From Sulfopaludibacter sp035606355 (GTDB taxonomy: Bacteria > Acidobacteriota > Terriglobia > Bryobacterales > Bryobacteraceae): DNA of 64,000 nucleotides. The notes beneath the pieces are model-generated. The model saw only the letters and a list, made by a program, of their open reading frames with translations. It had not been told where the DNA came from and searched no databases. Positions 36,552-44,691 of this stretch are shown here, one piece after another. The first letter of the stretch is position 1; every line of letters begins with the position of its first letter. Location of the stretch: positions 124,001 through 188,000 of the forward strand of contig DATNFO010000061.1 in NCBI GenBank assembly GCA_035606355.1, given 5' to 3'. Both the position numbers and the translations under genes were made by a program.

Positions 36552-36568
36552 TTTAGATTATATCTAAA
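36552..36568 (-). promoter_or_regulatory. Fur/PerR-type dyad operator with an internal -10 box
   Basis: Perfect inverted repeat TTTAGAT-N3-ATCTAAA. The minus strand reads TATAAT at 36562-36557 within it, so bound regulator would cover the -10 box. The regulator's ATG is at 36539. The A/T-rich dyad in GC-rich DNA resembles PerR and Fur boxes. Confidence 0.65.
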
Positions 36569-36608
36569 TATGAAAACCCGGGTGTGGATGCAATTTAACG
36601 CCGGGCAG

Positions 36609-39137
36609 CTAGAACTCGTAGTCGAGAGAGAACTGGATTTGGCGGGCTCCGCTTCCGGCCAGCGGTTGCAGGAAGTAAGGGCCTACGACCGGGTTGAGGC
36701 GCGAGACGTTTGCCCGATTGAAGAGATTGAAGGCTTCGGCGACCAGGTCCAAATGGGCTGTTTTCGTGAACGCAAAATATTTCAGGAGGCGGAGGTCTGT
36801 GTCGACTTGCAGGGGGCCGCGCCCGGAATTGCGGTGGAAGCCTGGCGCGCGGAGGGCGTAGGGCCAGTTCCCGGTGAGGGCATCGAGCGGGCTGCCGCTT
36901 TCGAGCGTGAAGATGGGGGCGAGTTCCAGGTTACTGAGCGCCTTTTCGAGCTTCGATTTGTCCTGCTGCGGTTTTTCGTCGGCGATGGGCAGCTCCCAGA
37001 GTGCGTTGAAGGTGAGGCGATGCCGCTGATCCTGGCGGGAGAAGGCTCGCTGCGGTTGAATTTCGGTGAAGTCCGAGGCGTCGTCGTAGGTCTTGGAAAG
37101 CGTGTACGCGGCCGTGAATTCAAGCTCGTCGGACATGCGGCGGTTCAGCGTGAAACTGGCTCCGCGATAGTTCGAATGGGACGAGTTGTCGAGCTGGTAT
37201 GCGCCGGGGAGGGGGAGCGTGCGGGCGAGGTGGACTCCGGCGACATCCATGAGCGAGACGCTCGCGGTGAGATCCTTGGCGATCAGATGCTCGACGGCGA
37301 CGTTCGCCTGGCTGCTGTAGGAAGCGGGTAGCGCGGCGGCGGAGCGGTAGACGAACGGCACGGCGTCGACCTGTTCCACTTTGTTTTGCAGGATGGGGTT
37401 GAGCGCCGCAAGCAAATAGCGGTCGTAGAAAATTCCGTAGCCGGCGCGCGCCACCCAGGTTTTGGATAGCTGCCAGGCGAGGCCGGCCCGGGGGCTGACG
37501 TTGTTGCAGTCGCGCGGGAGCGGCGTGGGCAGATGCTCGTAATCGTAGCGGACTCCGAGGTCAAGCGTCAGACCCTGCGCGACGGTCCAGTGGTCCTGGA
37601 CGAAGGCTCCGTAGTTTTGCACGGCGTAGGCGGCGGCCGGATTACCGAAGGCGCGGCGGGTCTCGATGGGGCGCGCGGCGAGGTAATCGGCGACGGTCGC
37701 GTAGGCGAAGATTCCGCCGGCGCCATCGAGGATGGACGCGTCTTCGCGCACCCGATTGTATGTAACGCCGGCTTTCAGCAGGTGGCGGCCGGCGGCTCGC
37801 GAGACGATGTACGAGGCTTGATGGTGCGTCTCAGTGCGCGCGCCGTTGCCATCGTAGGGGCGTCCGAAGATGGCGATGCCGGCGATATAAACTCCGGGAC
37901 CGGTGGTGTTGTTGGTGCGCGTGACGGCGTCGCGGGTGGCGTACTGCGCGCGAAAATCGCCGACGGTGTTGGGGTCGAACACGGTGGTGAGCGCTCCGGC
38001 GATGGCGTTGTCGCGCGTGAAGCTGCTGCCGCGCGCCGAGGCATCGAACCAACCGTCGTTGTGGAAGGCGTCGCCGGCTTCGCGATTGTTGGTGTAGGCG
38101 TAGCGCAGCATGAGCGAGTTGCGCCGCGTGAGCTGATGATTGAGTTTGGCGGAGGCTTCGGTTTCGGCGCGGGACGTGGGGAAGAAGTCGTCGCGCAGGG
38201 GCAGGCCGGGTAAGCGCGGGATGAACGCATCGTCGAGCGCGCGGTTGTGCTCCTGCTCAAAGGCGGCGTAGTAGAAGGTCTTGTCTTTGACGATGGGGCC
38301 GCCGAGCGCGAGGCCAATGCGATAGCGGTGGAGCAGCGGCGCGGCGTGCTCGGTTTCAAAAGGCTGGCGCGCGTCGAAGGCTCCATTTTGCAGGAAGACG
38401 AACGCGTCGCCATGGATGGCGTTGGCGCCCACACGCGTGATCACGTTGATGGATCCGCCGGAGGCGCCGCCGGTTTCGGCGGAGAGGCCGGAGTTGACCA
38501 CTTGGAATTCCTGCACGGTTTCGAGCGAGAGCTCGGTGCGGCTGGCGCCGAGGAATTCGTCGTTGTTGTCCAGACCGTCGATGGTGACGTTGTTGCTGCG
38601 GCCGCGCAGGCCGCCGAAGGAGAAGCCGCTATCGAATTGTTGCGTGCTCGGCGCGACGCCCGGCGCGAGAAGGACGAAGTTGAGATAGTTGCGGCTCTGG
38701 ACGGGAAGCTCTTCGATGCGCTCGGTATCGATGCTGGTGGCGACGGAGGTTTGCGCCGGGTCGAGCGCCGGTGGTTGCGCAGTCACGGTGATGGCTTCCG
38801 AACCCACGACTGCGAGTGCGATGTCCTGATGCACCATAGCGCCGAGCGGAACAACGATGCCGCGGTGGTCGTAGCGCGAGAAGCCCGGATAGGCGATGGA
38901 GAGCGCGTACGTGCCCGGCGGCAGTTCCAACACGCGGTAGATGCCTTCGGCGTTGCTGGTAGCGTCGCGGGTAAGGTGGGTGGAGATTTCGCGCGCGACA
39001 ACAGTGGCGCCCGGAATGCGAGCGCCACTGGGATCGGCGATAGTTCCTTCGATGCCTCCGTTAACGGCGGAGGTCTGTGCAGCGGCAGTGGCAGCCACCA
39101 TGAGGAAGATGAGGACGCGCGCCTGCCGCATTCGCAT
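36609..39137 (-). CDS. Oar-like TonB-dependent receptor with carboxypeptidase-regulatory domain
   Basis: 842 aa. A signal peptide (1-20) is followed by a CarboxypepD-reg-like beta-sandwich (about 27-110: GGIEGTIADPSGARIPGATVVAREISTH, LPPGTYALSIAYPGF). A plug region has EELPVQSRNYLNFVLLAPGVAPS and FSFGGLRGRSNNVTIDGLDNNDEF, then the outer-membrane barrel to a terminal aromatic residue (FSLDYEF). The type is typical of Acidobacteriota and is shorter than most of the roughly 1100-aa Oar proteins. It begins 3 bases after the stop of the M13 peptidase gene, so both are made from one mRNA. Confidence 0.9.
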   Translation of the reverse strand: MRMRQARVLIFLMVAATAAAQTSAVNGGIEGTIADPSGARIPGATVVAREISTHLTRDATSNAEGIYRVLELPPGTYALSIAYPGFSRYDHRGIVVPLGAMVHQDIALAVVGSEAITVTAQPPALDPAQTSVATSIDTERIEELPVQSRNYLNFVLLAPGVAPSTQQFDSGFSFGGLRGRSNNVTIDGLDNNDEFLGASRTELSLETVQEFQVVNSGLSAETGGASGGSINVITRVGANAIHGDAFVFLQNGAFDARQPFETEHAAPLLHRYRIGLALGGPIVKDKTFYYAAFEQEHNRALDDAFIPRLPGLPLRDDFFPTSRAETEASAKLNHQLTRRNSLMLRYAYTNNREAGDAFHNDGWFDASARGSSFTRDNAIAGALTTVFDPNTVGDFRAQYATRDAVTRTNNTTGPGVYIAGIAIFGRPYDGNGARTETHHQASYIVSRAAGRHLLKAGVTYNRVREDASILDGAGGIFAYATVADYLAARPIETRRAFGNPAAAYAVQNYGAFVQDHWTVAQGLTLDLGVRYDYEHLPTPLPRDCNNVSPRAGLAWQLSKTWVARAGYGIFYDRYLLAALNPILQNKVEQVDAVPFVYRSAAALPASYSSQANVAVEHLIAKDLTASVSLMDVAGVHLARTLPLPGAYQLDNSSHSNYRGASFTLNRRMSDELEFTAAYTLSKTYDDASDFTEIQPQRAFSRQDQRHRLTFNALWELPIADEKPQQDKSKLEKALSNLELAPIFTLESGSPLDALTGNWPYALRAPGFHRNSGRGPLQVDTDLRLLKYFAFTKTAHLDLVAEAFNLFNRANVSRLNPVVGPYFLQPLAGSGARQIQFSLDYEF

Positions 39138-39139
39138 TT

Positions 39140-41164
39140 TTACCAGACTCTACAGGCGTTGCTGCTGACCATCGGCTGGCCCGCTTTGCAGGAGAACGCC
39201 TTTTGGAATTCAGGCATGTTCTGCAAGGTTCCCTCGACGCGATAGCGTCCGGGGGAGTGCGGATCGGTCATAGCGAGCGCGCGCTGGGATTCGGGCGAGG
39301 AATTCTCGCACCAGATTTGCGCGAAGCCGAGGAAGAAGCGCTGCTCGGGCGTGTAGCCGTCGATGGTGGCCGTGTTGACCTGCTTCTTCTTTTCGGCGTC
39401 CTGCATGGCGAGATAGGAGACGCGCAGACCGCCGTTGTCGGCGGTGTTTTCGCCGAGGGTGAGGCGTCCGTTGAGCTTTACGTCGTCGACCGCGGTGAAG
39501 CCGGAGTATTCGTTGGCGACGCAGGTGGCGCGCTTTTCGAATTCCGCGCCATCGGCGGGAGTCCACCAGTCGCGCAGGTCGCCTTTGCCATCGAACTTAC
39601 GGCCCTGGTCGTCAAAGCCGTGCGTCATTTCGTGGCCGATGACCGCGCCGACCGCGCCATAGTTGATGGCGGCGTCGCGCTGCGGATCGAAGAACGGGGG
39701 CTGCAGAATTCCGGCGGGGAAGTTGATGCTGTTGTTCTGCGGGCTGTAGAAGGCGTTGACGGTGGGCGTGCTCATGCCCCATTCGGATTTGTCCGTGGGC
39801 TTGCCGATCTTATCGAGATTCTCCTTGCGCAGCGCATCGAGGAGCCGCTGAGAGTTGCCGTAGAAATCGTCGCGGCGGATCTCCACCTTGCTGTAGTCGC
39901 GCCACTTCTTGGGATAGCCGACATTGTTGGTGATGGCGGCGAGCTTGGCTTGCGCGGCTTTCTTAGTGGGGTCGGTCATCCAGGTGAGGGTTTTTATGTC
40001 CTGGCCGAGAGCTTTTTCAAGGTTGTCGACGAGCTCGGTGATCTGCTTTTTCGCGTCGGCTCCGAAGCGGAGCTCGATGTACTTCTGGCCGAGGAGGTCG
40101 CCGAGCTGACGATCGACGATTCCGACGCAGCGGAACTGGCGCGGGCGCGGCTGCTTGGCGCCGGTGAGGTAGCGCTGCCAGAAATCGAAGCTGGCGTCTT
40201 CGAACGCCTTGGGCAACTCGGCGGCGTGCGCGCGAATCAGGTGGAACTCCAGGTAAGCCTTCCACGCATTGACGTCGGCGGGCAGGGTGGAAGAGGCTTG
40301 CTTGAAGAAGTCGGGGTTGGTGACGTTGAGGGTGTCAAAGGAGGGCGCGCCGGTGACCTTGAAATAGGTTTCGAAATTCCAGCTGGGCGCGAGCGCCTGC
40401 AGTTCCTTGACGGTCATGATGTGGTAGCGCTTGTTGGGGTCGCGCATGCTGACGCGGTCGGCGGATGCTTTGGCGAGCGTGGTTTCGAACTCGAGCACCT
40501 GTTGCGCTTTGGTCTGGGCGGTTTCGGGCGAATCGCCGGCGAGTTCGAACATGTGCGCTACGTGTTCGACGTAGTGCTTGCGGATATCGACGCTTTTGGG
40601 GTCGGTTTTGAGATAGTAGTCGCGGTCGGGGAGAGAGAGGCCGCCCTGGCCGACGGTGGCGATGGTCTTGTTGGAATCCTTGGCGTCGGGCTGCGCGCCG
40701 AAGGTGAAGAGAACGGCGGTGCCTTCGCTGGCGAGGTGCGCGATTTCGTTGTTCACATCGGCGGCGGTGCGCAGGGCGTTGATGCGATCGAGCTCGGGTT
40801 TGAGAGGAGCGATGCCGCGCTTTTCAATCGCGGCCGTGTCCATACAGCTTGCGTAGGCGTCGCCGATTTTCTGCTCGAGAGGGCTGCGGCCGGTTTTGGC
40901 GACGGATGCACCCTGGAGAATATCGAGGAGCACGCTTTCATTGCGCTGGCTGAGTTCGGTAAAGCGACCGAAGCGGGAACGGTCGGCGGGCAGCGGGTTG
41001 TTCTTGACCCAGCTTCCGCAGGCGTACTGGTAGAAGTCGACGCAAGGGTCGATGGATTTGTTCATGGCGGCCGTATCCAGGCCGCTGGCGCTCGGGGTGT
41101 CGGCGGGGCCGGCAGCGAGGGCGAGTGTGGGAAGAATTAAGGATGCAATCAGTGTGAACTTCAT
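39140..41164 (-). CDS. M13-family (neprilysin-like) zinc metallopeptidase
   Basis: 674 aa from the MKFTLIASLILPTLALA signal peptide; 14 further residues are possible upstream. The N-terminal domain has IDPCVDFYQYACGSWVKNNPLPADRS. The catalytic domain has INFPAGILQPPFFDPQRD, the zinc site VIGHEMTHGFDDQGRKFDGKGD (His511, Glu512, His515) and TLGENTADNGGL (third ligand Glu). The C-terminus MPEFQKAFSC through CRVW is diagnostic of M13. It is exported and degrades oligopeptides. The close link to a TonB-dependent receptor suggests that peptide products are taken up (inference). Confidence 0.95.
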   Translation of the reverse strand: MKFTLIASLILPTLALAAGPADTPSASGLDTAAMNKSIDPCVDFYQYACGSWVKNNPLPADRSRFGRFTELSQRNESVLLDILQGASVAKTGRSPLEQKIGDAYASCMDTAAIEKRGIAPLKPELDRINALRTAADVNNEIAHLASEGTAVLFTFGAQPDAKDSNKTIATVGQGGLSLPDRDYYLKTDPKSVDIRKHYVEHVAHMFELAGDSPETAQTKAQQVLEFETTLAKASADRVSMRDPNKRYHIMTVKELQALAPSWNFETYFKVTGAPSFDTLNVTNPDFFKQASSTLPADVNAWKAYLEFHLIRAHAAELPKAFEDASFDFWQRYLTGAKQPRPRQFRCVGIVDRQLGDLLGQKYIELRFGADAKKQITELVDNLEKALGQDIKTLTWMTDPTKKAAQAKLAAITNNVGYPKKWRDYSKVEIRRDDFYGNSQRLLDALRKENLDKIGKPTDKSEWGMSTPTVNAFYSPQNNSINFPAGILQPPFFDPQRDAAINYGAVGAVIGHEMTHGFDDQGRKFDGKGDLRDWWTPADGAEFEKRATCVANEYSGFTAVDDVKLNGRLTLGENTADNGGLRVSYLAMQDAEKKKQVNTATIDGYTPEQRFFLGFAQIWCENSSPESQRALAMTDPHSPGRYRVEGTLQNMPEFQKAFSCKAGQPMVSSNACRVW

Positions 41165-41227
41165 AGATTCAGAGCCAATTGAATCTATTTTAGCTGATGG
41201 CTCCACTGGGTCGTGGGGGTTTTGATT

Positions 41228-41299
41228 TTATCGGCGTTCATGGGCGGAATCCGGTCGCTTGAGGAAGAACATGGATTGGCTGCCGATGAACGCCGATAA
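41228..41299. repeat. Inverted repeat between the M13 gene and the Asn-rich gene
   Basis: TTATCGGCGTTCAT (41228-41241) and its perfect complement (41286-41299) flank 44 bases that also show partial inner pairing. A related TTTATCGGCGTTGATGG occurs at about 33820, at the end of katG. Probably a dispersed intergenic repeat. Confidence 0.65.
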
Positions 41300-41315
41300 G
41301 CCGAAAAAATCCCGG

Positions 41316-41915
41316 CTAGTGGTCTCCGTCGTGTCCGTTGTTGTTGTTGTTATTGTTGTTGTTGTTGTTGTTGTTGTTGTTATTGTTATTGTTGTTCGGC
41401 GTGTTGAGCGCGTTTACGGCTATGAATGCTCCGTTCGTCACTGGTCCGGTGGTGGTGGCCGCGATTTGGATGAGGACCGCCGGTGCGATACAGGGGGACG
41501 GCACCAGGATATTCCCCTGCAGGTTCGCGTTTCCGAACGATGAGAGGGTTGCCGGGGCGGTGCTTCCTGCGACTACGTCTCCGCAGACCAGGCTGGCTTG
41601 GACCATCGTCACAGGTCCGGTGGTATTCGCGAACGATCCCGCCGAGATGAGCAGACCCTGAACTTCCACCTGAAATTGTCCGCTTCCCGAGATGTTGAAC
41701 TGCGAGTTCGCGATCATCCAGGGCGCTCCGCCGCTGGGGATTCCAGCGACGTGCTGGCCTACGGATGAGCCGACCAGTTGGCCTTCGATCTGCCCATTGC
41801 CCTGATTGTTATTGCCATTGTTGCCGTTGTTGCCGTTATTTCTGCCGCCATCTTTATCCGCCCATGCGGCGGTGGTGAGGACCGCGCAGAAGAGGAACGT
41901 AAACGCGAGTTTCAT
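41316..41915 (-). CDS. Small secreted Asn-rich protein with a microsatellite tail
   Basis: 199 aa from the ATG after AAGGAG. A signal peptide (1-19, ending AWA) leads to a linker of NNG repeats (about 24-42), then a central hydrophobic beta-rich domain (GQIEGQLVGSSV, GSGQFQVEVQGLLISAGSF, AVLIQIAATTTGPVTNGAFIAVNAL). The C-terminus is a run of exactly 20 Asn followed by GHDGDH. The domain family is not recognised. Asn codons are (AAC/AAT) repeats, so length can vary by replication slippage without changing frame. A surface-exposed or matrix protein is possible. No operon partner. Confidence 0.75.
   Translation of the reverse strand: MKLAFTFLFCAVLTTAAWADKDGGRNNGNNGNNGNNNQGNGQIEGQLVGSSVGQHVAGIPSGGAPWMIANSQFNISGSGQFQVEVQGLLISAGSFANTTGPVTMVQASLVCGDVVAGSTAPATLSSFGNANLQGNILVPSPCIAPAVLIQIAATTTGPVTNGAFIAVNALNTPNNNNNNNNNNNNNNNNNNNNGHDGDH
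41337..41396. repeat. GTT/ATT trinucleotide microsatellite (20 units)
   Basis: Sixty bases of GTT with scattered ATT on the plus strand, encoding 20 consecutive Asn on the minus strand. Only two or three imperfect triplets interrupt it. Confidence 0.95.
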
Positions 41916-42173
41916 GTGCAAATCTCCTTTGTATTGGTGCGAGTCGTCTTGGTCTTGCAGGCAATTCCGAGTGTAACTGCGGGGCTGCGGGACAGTTGTA
42001 AAAGCGGCCGGGGGAGTGTCGCGCATCGCACCGGGCTGTTGCTTTTGCAACAAGCGACGAAAATTCGCGATTATCTACTGGACAACAATTGAGTGGACGG
42101 CACACTGCATCCAGAACGCTGGACATGAACGCGCGCGAAACACAGTCGGACGCGCGGAGACGGTTTGACGGTA

Positions 42174-42208
42174 TTGACACGTAATCCAGGAACGGTCATA
42201 ATATGACC
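42174..42208 (+). promoter_or_regulatory. Strong promoter with a perfect dyad over the -10 box
   Basis: -35 TTGACA (42174-42179), 17-base spacer, -10 CATAAT (42197-42202). The perfect dyad GGTCATAATATGACC (42194-42208) covers the -10 box and the predicted start site. The next gene's ATG is at 42213, 11 bases past the -10 box, so the mRNA is leaderless or nearly so. The XRE domain encoded in the second gene is the obvious candidate to bind it. Confidence 0.75.
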
Positions 42209-42212
42209 AAAT

Positions 42213-42842
42213 ATGGATCTCGACTCTCTTAGGCAGCAAACCCTCGAACGGACGTGGGATCTGCATCAGCGCCTGTATACGATCATTGAGGACAGCATCG
42301 AGTCTGTCCGGGTTGAACTCGCCTCGAAGCCGTATGACCCTTGGTATTTCTCCCATTCGGTTCGGTTCCATCTGTGTACGGCTCTCGATTCGATCCCCGA
42401 GGAAGCGCGAACATTTGATCGCGTTCGTCATCCCCTCAGCGGCGTGGAGTTGAACTACAAAGAGTTCCGCGTCAAGGTATGGAAAGTGAGCGGCGATGAA
42501 ATGCCACTGGCGGGCAACTCTCCCCACCGAAATGCCTTTCTTCGTCAGCCGTACCTTCCCAATTACATCGAGACTCTGGATTGCGGTGATACGATCCCGC
42601 TAAACCTGTTTATCGGATGGGACGTGGACCATGACCTGCACTTGAACAAAGTAGAGTTGGTCTGTCCAATGGATTTCGACTCGCCGTGGAAGCCGGGTGA
42701 AGACCTTTTCTCAGTGTCCATACCGCACCCGGCGCTACAGATTCAATCGCCCGTTCATTTCACGGAAGCGGCGGATCAGGATCTCGAAATCGAACTGGAG
42801 AAGAAGAAGACGGGTTCCGATGATGCCGACAACGACGATTAA
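42213..42842 (+). CDS. Unknown protein (209 aa) coupled to an XRE-ImmA/IrrE protein
   Basis: No family is recognised. The protein is acidic and soluble, with a helical start (LRQQTLERTWDLHQRLYTIIEDSIESVRVEL), then blocks such as YSFHSVRFHLCTALDSIP-like sequence, RVKVWKVSGDEMPLAGNSPHRNAF and a charged tail (EKKKTGSDDADNDD). No signal peptide, membrane helix or obvious catalytic motif. Its 3-prime end overlaps the start of the XRE-ImmA/IrrE gene by 23 bases, so the two are translationally coupled and most likely work together. It might be the target or partner of the protease, like repressors or antitoxins cut by ImmA-type enzymes (inference). Confidence 0.8.
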   Translation: MDLDSLRQQTLERTWDLHQRLYTIIEDSIESVRVELASKPYDPWYFSHSVRFHLCTALDSIPEEARTFDRVRHPLSGVELNYKEFRVKVWKVSGDEMPLAGNSPHRNAFLRQPYLPNYIETLDCGDTIPLNLFIGWDVDHDLHLNKVELVCPMDFDSPWKPGEDLFSVSIPHPALQIQSPVHFTEAADQDLEIELEKKKTGSDDADNDD

Positions 42843-43971
42843 CGGTGATCGTGTTCGGCAGGCGCGCGAGATTCGCCGAATCAGCCAATCGAAACTTGCT
42901 GGGGCGATCGATGTCGATCAATCCTATCTGTCGTACGTAGAAGCGGGACTCCGCGAACCCTCTCCAGAAGTATTGGAGCGGATCGCGCTTGCAACGCAGT
43001 TTCCCCCGGCGTTCTTTCGGCACCCATCTGCACCGGAGTTTCCTCTTGGTTCGCTGTTGTTTAGGCGCCGTGACTCGCTTCCCGCAGATGAGCGTGATCA
43101 ACTACGACAAGCAGCCCGCCTAGCCTATGAAATCTTCGATTCGATGGCGACTCGATTCAAAGCGATTGACATCCGAGTGCCCCGGCTCACGGGCGAATTC
43201 CCACGCGAGGCTGCTGATGTAGCGCGTAGCGCTATGGGGCTCTCTCCTGACACTCCGGTAACAAATCTAATCAATAGACTTGAACGCAACGGAGTTTTTG
43301 TTCTACTGCTGCCGCTAACGCTCCAACGCGCGGACGGTTTTTCAGTATGGGCGGACACGGAACCGCGCCGACCGGTGATCGTGCTGACGGGGGGATGGCC
43401 GGGGGATCGCCAGCGCTTCAGTGTTGCCCACGAGCTTGGTCATCTTGTGCTGCATCAGGTCCCCACGGGAAGTCCGTCGGAGATGGACTCGCAGGCGGAT
43501 GCCTTCGCTTCCGAGTTTCTTTTGCCCTCAGAGGCGCTTCGGCAGGACCTGAACGGCAAGACTATAACGCTGACACTTCTCGCCCAACTCAAAAGCAAGT
43601 GGGGCGTCTCAATGCAGGCACTCGCGAGACAGGCACAAAACCTAGGGGTCATCACTGAAGGCCAGCGAAAGTATTTGGATAAGCAGATGGGACTTCGCGG
43701 ATGGATTCGAGAAGAGCCGGTGAGGCTGGAACCAGAGAAGCCACGGATGTTCCGAAAAATGGCGGAGTCTACGTACGGCATCCCCACAGATGGCGCGCGG
43801 GTCGCTGCCCTCGCATCTGCACCCGTCAAACTCGTGGACGAGATCTTGGACTCTCACGCATCGCGGGCAGAACTGACTCGACCGCCAAAGTTGGAAACGA
43901 TTGACGAGTCGACCCCGCCGGCAAAGCGCAAGAACGTCCTCCAGTTCAAGCCAAAGCGAATAAGGGCGTAG
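42820..43971 (+). CDS. XRE-family regulator fused to an ImmA/IrrE metallopeptidase
   Basis: 383 aa. The N-terminal XRE helix-turn-helix (about residues 8-65) reads VRQAREIRRISQSKLAGAIDVDQSYLSYVEAGLREPS. The C-terminal peptidase domain has the zinc motif RFSVAHELGHLVLHQ (His204, Glu205, His208) and the following SQADAFASEFLLPSEAL, which supplies the third ligand Glu or Asp in this family. A basic tail of about 80 residues follows. Members of this class cleave or release partner repressors in response to stress. The fused form usually regulates its own operon; the dyad at 42194-42208 is a good candidate site. Two adjacent ATGs (42820, 42823) are possible starts. Confidence 0.93.
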   Translation: MMPTTTINGDRVRQAREIRRISQSKLAGAIDVDQSYLSYVEAGLREPSPEVLERIALATQFPPAFFRHPSAPEFPLGSLLFRRRDSLPADERDQLRQAARLAYEIFDSMATRFKAIDIRVPRLTGEFPREAADVARSAMGLSPDTPVTNLINRLERNGVFVLLLPLTLQRADGFSVWADTEPRRPVIVLTGGWPGDRQRFSVAHELGHLVLHQVPTGSPSEMDSQADAFASEFLLPSEALRQDLNGKTITLTLLAQLKSKWGVSMQALARQAQNLGVITEGQRKYLDKQMGLRGWIREEPVRLEPEKPRMFRKMAESTYGIPTDGARVAALASAPVKLVDEILDSHASRAELTRPPKLETIDESTPPAKRKNVLQFKPKRIRA

Positions 43972-44281
43972 GGATTCGTGGAGGGCGTCTAGCTCGTGCT
44001 AGAAGCGGTCTTATAAACCGCAAATGTCTATGAAGCCGTGGCGGAATCCCTCAAAGTCGAGGCCGCGAAGTTCAAAGCGGCGATCCGAGCCGTCCTGAGC
44101 ACTCCAACCACACCGCTGGCCGAAATTCAAGAGAAAACTGCCAGGCGAGTGCGAGCGCGGCACTTTTCAGGTGCGCGCCAAATCGAAAGTTCGATCCAAA
44201 GTCACCGGCCTGTCACCACAAGGTCTCGTGGTCGGCAAACACAGTTGTTGTGAAGTAGAATAACCACGCCGAAAATATGTG
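43972..44281. other. Gap with a tRNA-like relic and a doubtful small frame
   Basis: No clearly supported gene. At 44005-44021 a 5-bp stem (GCGGT/ACCGC) with a 7-base loop CTTATAA looks like an anticodon arm, with D-arm-like sequence before it, but the T-arm is absent. A 71-codon frame from a GTG at 44038 to 44253 (FKAAIRAVLSTPTTPLAEIQEK) could be a small protein, but it lacks a ribosome site and a recognised family. The -35 box of the BlaI operon starts at 44282. Confidence 0.4.
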
Positions 44282-44317
44282 TTGACATGCCCCGGATTTA
44301 GTACTAATAAATTAGTA
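44282..44317 (+). promoter_or_regulatory. BlaI-operon promoter with a dyad overlapping the start codon
   Basis: -35 TTGACA (44282-44287), 17-base spacer, -10 TAATAA (44305-44310). The perfect dyad TACTAAT-AA-ATTAGTA (44302-44317) covers the -10 box and the A of the ATG at 44317. With the start codon 6 bases after the -10 box the mRNA should be leaderless. BlaI-type repressors bind such short AT-rich dyads; self-repression is expected. Confidence 0.75.
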
Positions 44318-44691
44318 TGCGTCGCCGGAGCACCACACTTACGGAGCAGGAATTGGAGATCATGAAGATCGTCTGGGAGCGCGAGACGGCCACGGTCCGC
44401 GATGTTTACGAGGCGCTCCTCGAGAAGCGGAAGGTAGCGTACACCACCGTGATGACCATGATGAAAATTCTGGAGGAGAAGAAGTACCTCAAGCGGACGC
44501 AGACGGACCGCGCGTACGTCTACCGTCCGGCTCAGCCGAAGGGGCAGGTGGTGCGCGCGATGGTGAAGGAGTTCGTGAATCGCGTATTCAACGGGAGCGC
44601 GGAGCCTTTGCTGGTGCACCTGGTGGAAGAGCACAACCTATCGAAGGAAGATCTCGACGAGATCGCGAATATCCGGAGGAAGTCGTCGTGA
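44317..44691 (+). CDS. BlaI/MecI-family transcriptional repressor
   Basis: 124 aa. The winged helix has LTEQELEIMKIVWERETATVRDVYEALLEKRKVAYTTVMTMMKILEEKKYLKR, and RAYVYRPAQPKGQVVRAMVKEFVNRVFNGS is the C-terminal dimerisation region with the site normally cleaved when the sensor is activated. BlaI relatives in Acidobacteriota usually control M56-peptidase operons rather than beta-lactamases. It overlaps the M56 gene by 4 bases (ATGA-type), which is its presumed activator. Confidence 0.95.
   Translation: MRRRSTTLTEQELEIMKIVWERETATVRDVYEALLEKRKVAYTTVMTMMKILEEKKYLKRTQTDRAYVYRPAQPKGQVVRAMVKEFVNRVFNGSAEPLLVHLVEEHNLSKEDLDEIANIRRKSS

Noticed and set aside
39203..41140. 645-codon open frame opposite the M13 peptidase gene
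   Set aside because: Low-complexity Gly/Val/Glu-rich translation with no family resemblance; the opposite strand encodes a complete M13 enzyme with all zinc ligands.
44038..44253. 71-codon frame between the ImmA/IrrE module and blaI
   Set aside because: GTG start without a ribosome site, no recognised domain and a basic low-complexity end; kept only as a note in the gap entry.
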